NCBI RefSeq assembly: GCF_017873245.1
Contig: NZ_JAGGJY010000017.1
Span: forward strand, 1-64,000
DNA length: 64,000 nt
Direction: 5' to 3'
DNA from: Clostridium tertium
Lineage (GTDB): Bacteria > Bacillota > Clostridia > Clostridiales > Clostridiaceae
Below are positions 60,849 to 64,000 of this stretch, piece by piece. Under the pieces are notes generated by a model. The model was given only the letters and a program-made list of their open reading frames with translations, was not told the origin of the DNA and made no database searches. Position 1 is the stretch's first letter. Each line of letters begins with the position of its first letter. Made by a program: the position numbers and the translations under genes.

Positions 60849-62894
60849 ATGAATACTATATTTCTAAAAAAATATTTTGGAGTTCTTCAGAGGGTAGGTA
60901 AATCATTAATGTTACCAGTTGCCTTATTGCCAGCAGCTGGACTTTTAATGGGAATTGGAACATTGCTGCAAAATCCCAATATAATAAATAATATTCCAAT
61001 GTTATCAGGTGAAACTTTTCAGCTAATGGCTAATATAATGTCATCTTCAGGTGATATTGTATTTTCTAATTTACCACTAATATTTGCAGTAGGAGTTGCT
61101 ATAGGTATGAGCAATGGAGATGGTGTTGCAGCCTTAGCAGCTATAGTATCTTTTTTAATAATGAATATGACTATTGGAATAACAGCTAGAGTTGATTTGC
61201 TGCAAGTTGATACTAATCCAATGTATGATATGGTACTTGGAATTCCTACTCTCCAAACAGGAGTATTTGGTGGCATATTAATTGGGATGGTTTCTGCCAT
61301 TATATACCAAAAATTTTATACTATAAAGTTGCCAGAATTCCTAGGATTTTTTTCAGGAAAAAGATTTGTACCTATAGTAGCTGCAATAGCAGGGGTATTG
61401 ATAGGGATAATAATGGTAGTAATTTGGCCTCCAATACAAAATTTTCTATTGGCTTTTTCAAGGAGTATGATAGGAACTAATCAAACTGTTTCGGCTTTAA
61501 TTTTTGGGATTGTGGAAAGAGCATTAATACCTTTTGGATTACATCACATATGGTATAATCCATTTTGGTATCAGTTTGGGGAATATACTAATTTAGCTGG
61601 ACAATTAGTGGTTGGAGATCAGGCAATATTTTTTGCTCAATTAAAGGATGGGGTAGAGTTTACTGCAGGAACATTTATGACTGGAAAATTCCCATTTATG
61701 ATGTTTGGACTACCAGCAGCTGCTTTAGCAATGTATCATGAAGCAGATAGTGATAAGAAAAAATTAGTAGCAGGTATATTATTTTCTGGTGCATTAACAT
61801 CTTTCTTGACAGGAATAACTGAGCCTATTGAATTTATGTTTTTATTTGTTGCTCCAGTTTTATTTGGGGTACACTGTATATTTGCTGGTTTATCATTTAT
61901 GATAATGCAAATACTAAATGTTAAGGTTGGTTTGACATTTTCAGGTGGACTTATAGATTTTATATTATTTGGTGTTCTTCCTAATAGAACAAAATGGTGG
62001 TGGATAATAATAGTTGGAATAATATTTGCAGCTATTTATTATATAGGTTTTAGATACATAATAAGAAAGTTAGATTTAAAGACGCCTGGAAGAGAAAGAG
62101 AAGAAAGTGAAATTGATATAGATATTACTGATGGGGATTTAGCTTATAATGTACTAGATGCTTTCGGAGGATTAAAAAATATAAAATACTTAGATGCTTG
62201 CATAACTAGAGTTAGGGTTACAGTAAAAAATATAAGTTTGGTAAACAGAAGTAAACTTAAGTCATTAGGTTCAGCAGATTTAATGATAATTGGAGATAAT
62301 ATTCAAGCTATATTTGGTCCTAAGTCTGACATGCTTAAGGAGCAAATGAAAGATATAATAGATGGAAAAGAAGTAAAAGTTAAAAAGAAAAAAAATATAG
62401 AGAAAATAGAAAAAGGATTGAAAATAGAAAGTTCGATTATGATGCCTGTTACTGGAAAACTTTTAAGTTTAGAAGAGGTTCCAGATCCTATATTTTCAAT
62501 GAAGCTTATAGGAGATGGGTTTGCAATAGATCCTAAAAAGAATATTTTAATATCTCCAATAAAAGGAATGATATTAACAATTTCAAAAACATCCCACTCT
62601 ATAACAATTAGGGGGCTAGATGGGTTTGATATATTCATTCATATAGGCATAGATAGTATTAATTTAAATGGAAATGGGTTTAAAGCTTTTGTACAAGAAG
62701 GAGATATAGTTAAAGAAGGAGATTTGTTAATAGAATTTCCTTTAGATGAAATAAGAGAAAAGTTAAAATCACCAATGATACCTGTTATATTTAAAGGTCT
62801 GTCTAAGGAGAAATTTATATATTTTAATAACGATATAGATGTTAAGTCCGGAGATATTAACAAAGTTGAAATACATGAAAAATTAAATAATTAA
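60849..62894 (+). CDS. ptsG: Glucose-type PTS enzyme IICBA
   Basis: A 681-residue transporter with all three domains. EIIC (about 1-410) is membrane-embedded, with LGFFSGKRFVPIV, VERALIPFGLHHIWYNPFWY and FLTGITEPIEFMFLF, and ends in LDLKTPGRE as in E. coli PtsG. EIIB (about 430-505) has the phospho-cysteine C451 in LDACITRVRV. EIIA (about 535-670) has the active-site pair H583 (TSHSITI) and H598 (IFIHIGID), 15 residues apart as in EIIA-Glc. It takes up and phosphorylates glucose; GlcNAc or maltose relatives are less likely by the EIIC motifs. Controlled by the RAT/antiterminator upstream. Confidence 0.94.
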   Translation: MNTIFLKKYFGVLQRVGKSLMLPVALLPAAGLLMGIGTLLQNPNIINNIPMLSGETFQLMANIMSSSGDIVFSNLPLIFAVGVAIGMSNGDGVAALAAIVSFLIMNMTIGITARVDLLQVDTNPMYDMVLGIPTLQTGVFGGILIGMVSAIIYQKFYTIKLPEFLGFFSGKRFVPIVAAIAGVLIGIIMVVIWPPIQNFLLAFSRSMIGTNQTVSALIFGIVERALIPFGLHHIWYNPFWYQFGEYTNLAGQLVVGDQAIFFAQLKDGVEFTAGTFMTGKFPFMMFGLPAAALAMYHEADSDKKKLVAGILFSGALTSFLTGITEPIEFMFLFVAPVLFGVHCIFAGLSFMIMQILNVKVGLTFSGGLIDFILFGVLPNRTKWWWIIIVGIIFAAIYYIGFRYIIRKLDLKTPGREREESEIDIDITDGDLAYNVLDAFGGLKNIKYLDACITRVRVTVKNISLVNRSKLKSLGSADLMIIGDNIQAIFGPKSDMLKEQMKDIIDGKEVKVKKKKNIEKIEKGLKIESSIMMPVTGKLLSLEEVPDPIFSMKLIGDGFAIDPKKNILISPIKGMILTISKTSHSITIRGLDGFDIFIHIGIDSINLNGNGFKAFVQEGDIVKEGDLLIEFPLDEIREKLKSPMIPVIFKGLSKEKFIYFNNDIDVKSGDINKVEIHEKLNN

Positions 62895-62900
62895 AATTTT

Positions 62901-62933
62901 AGGAGCAATCTTTATAGTTAAAAGATTGTTCCT
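62901..62933 (+). terminator. Terminator after ptsG
   Basis: A 13-bp stem (62901-62913 with 62921-62933, one G-T pair) and 7-nt loop followed by TTTTTC, 7 nt after the stop. Confidence 0.9.
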
Positions 62934-63017
62934 TTTTCTAAAAAGAATAATATATTGTTAAATGAGCAATATTATTAAAGTAATTAAAAGTGTTGGAGGG
63001 TGAAAAATAAAGGATTT

Positions 63018-63683
63018 ATGAGCAACAAAAAGGAACAAGTAGTTTATAATTTTTATACTAAAGGTGAAGAGATAGCAAATGCTATAACTCATGGAGTAGG
63101 AGCTATAGTATCTATTATAGGAAGTGTATTTTTAATTATAGCAGCAGCGAATTCAGGAAGTAATTATGCTTTTGTTGGAGTTTGGGTATATAGTATTTGT
63201 TTAATAATATTATATCTTGGCTCAACTTTATATCATAGTATTCCAGGAGCCTTAGCTAAAAGAATATTAAGGATATTAGATCATTCGTCTATATATTTAT
63301 TAATAGCAGGAACATATACACCTATTATATTAATACTGATGAATAGTGATAAAAAATCTATGGAAATATTATTAGCACTATGGATAATTGCATTTCTAGG
63401 AATAATATTTAAGATATTTTGGATAGATAAGTTTTCTATTTTATCGACAATACTATATATATTAATGGGTTGGATCATAGTACTTAACGTTAAGGTAGTT
63501 TTACTTTTAGTACCTATGAAAATATTAATATATATAGTAGCAGGCGGTCTTGCATATACTATAGGATGTATATTTTATGCATTGGATAAAATGCCGTACA
63601 ATCATTTTATATGGCACTTATTTGTAATTGCAGGAAGTGTATTACATTATATTGCAATATTCTTAGGAATACTATATTTATGA
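63018..63683 (+). CDS. Hemolysin III / PAQR family membrane protein
   Basis: A seven-span membrane protein of about 221 residues. Family histidines and motifs are ANAITHGVGAIVSI, GSTLYHSIPGALAKRILR, LDHSSIYLLIAGTYTPI and the C-terminal NHFIWHLFVIAGSVLHYIAI. Bacterial members (YqfA, hemolysin III) are linked to lipid homeostasis; true haemolytic activity is doubtful. The start is uncertain: I prefer the ATG at 63018. A GTG at 63000 gives six more residues but directly abuts the GGAGGG that should serve as ribosome binding site. Confidence 0.88.
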   Translation: MSNKKEQVVYNFYTKGEEIANAITHGVGAIVSIIGSVFLIIAAANSGSNYAFVGVWVYSICLIILYLGSTLYHSIPGALAKRILRILDHSSIYLLIAGTYTPIILILMNSDKKSMEILLALWIIAFLGIIFKIFWIDKFSILSTILYILMGWIIVLNVKVVLLLVPMKILIYIVAGGLAYTIGCIFYALDKMPYNHFIWHLFVIAGSVLHYIAIFLGILYL

Positions 63684-63690
63684 TTTTAAG

Positions 63691-63734
63691 GTTAAAAGTA
63701 TTTATATACTAGTTCATATATAAATACTTTTAAC
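63691..63734. terminator. Bidirectional terminator after the hemolysin III gene
   Basis: A perfect 18-bp stem (63691-63708 with 63717-63734) and 8-nt loop, with T-rich sequence after it on the plus strand. Confidence 0.88.
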
Positions 63735-63742
63735 TTTTATTT

Positions 63743-64000
63743 TTAGTTTTTTTCATTTATGGGTTCATTTTCACTAGGTAAAGGAGCACCTTCACTATAG
63801 AGACTTTTTTTATTTTTTAACCATGTAGAATAGTTGGTCTTAAATTCGGATTCTTTATTTTCTAAAGTATAGTTATAGAAATATTCTAGAAAAGTGGCTC
63901 TTGGAATATTATCTGTTAATATTATTCCGCCAATAGTAATTTGATCATTAAGTATTGTTGAAAGAGATTCATTAGATGGATTTTTCATCATTTGAAACAT
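63743..64000 (-). CDS. C-terminal part of an unknown protein, truncated by the window edge
   Basis: 85 residues are readable, ending in a charged, Pro/Asn/Glu-rich tail (about 15 residues). The piece is hydrophilic, with one more hydrophobic stretch (ITIGGIILTDNIPRATFLEY) and Tyr/Lys/Asn-rich helices after it. It has no motif that I recognise. An ATG happens to sit at the very last base triplet, so the true start could be there or outside the window. It converges on the hemolysin III gene and shares its terminator. Confidence 0.6.
   Translation of the reverse strand: MFQMMKNPSNESLSTILNDQITIGGIILTDNIPRATFLEYFYNYTLENKESEFKTNYSTWLKNKKSLYSEGAPLPSENEPINEKN

Overview
The window comes from a low-GC, spore-forming, Gram-positive anaerobe, almost certainly a Clostridium sensu stricto (cluster I) species. 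The DNA is very AT-rich and codon use is strongly A/T-biased. Ribosome binding sites are strong AGGAGG types with frequent TTG or GTG starts. Sporulation genes (spoIID, spoIIQ, spoIIID, yyaC), a clostridial thiolase, an LPXTG-anchored surface enzyme and the order of the housekeeping genes all fit. The species cannot be named from the sequence alone. I see no prophage, insertion sequence, CRISPR array or obvious genomic island; this is core chromosome.

Layout. 1-7.6 kb: the end of a sugar/nucleoside-type ABC permease, a transaldolase-family enzyme, a large cell-wall-anchored double nucleotidase, Rho, and a glycolipid glycosyltransferase. 7.9-16.1 kb: rpmE, tdk, a DUF1385-PrmC fusion, prfA, a small membrane protein, tsaC, rpiB, upp and wecB, which is the order known from Bacillus and Clostridium (rho-rpmE-tdk-prfA-prmC-tsaC-rpiB-upp-wecB-atp). 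16.2-17.4 kb: thiolase with a Rex-like operator at its promoter. 18.0-24.7 kb: the complete F1Fo ATP synthase operon atpI-BEFHAGDC. 24.9-31.8 kb: ywmB-like gene, murA, spoIID, spoIIQ, spoIIID, mreB/mbl, yyaC and an unknown membrane-anchored protein; this is the sporulation and cell-envelope block. 32.1-32.8 kb: six tRNAs (Tyr, Thr, Tyr, Val, Thr, Tyr). 32.8-44.6 kb: SAM riboswitch-metK, nagA, recD2, a degenerate comFA, comFC, the raiA-motif noncoding RNA, hpf, secA, and prfB with its programmed +1 frameshift. 44.7-54.6 kb: M28 peptidase, small membrane protein, Tex, an inverted-repeat element, FMN riboswitch-ribU, a diguanylate cyclase, a MATE exporter and the tsaE-tsaB-rimI operon. 55.0-64.0 kb: an orphan ZnuA-like protein, two tRNA-Trp units, a giant propeller histidine kinase, a glcT-ptsG type PTS operon with an antiterminator target in its leader, a hemolysin III family protein and the start of an unknown gene.

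How it works together. Translation and its quality control dominate: both class I release factors, their methyltransferase, t6A synthesis enzymes TsaC/TsaB/TsaE, RimI, HPF, L31 and eight tRNAs. RNA-level control is unusually visible: SAM and FMN riboswitches with readable terminators, a BglG/LicT-type antiterminator target, the prfB frameshift and the raiA RNA. Energy metabolism (thiolase under probable redox control, ATP synthase, glucose PTS) and envelope or spore building (MurA, MreB, SpoIID/SpoIIQ) fill most of the rest.

The best leads for something not fully described are the raiA RNA with a consensus promoter buried in the end of comFC, the orphan ZnuA-like protein that has lost metal ligands and transporter partners, the degenerate SpoIIQ and ComFA proteins, the partnerless propeller kinase beside the PTS operon, and a roughly 190-bp imperfect inverted-repeat element before the FMN riboswitch.
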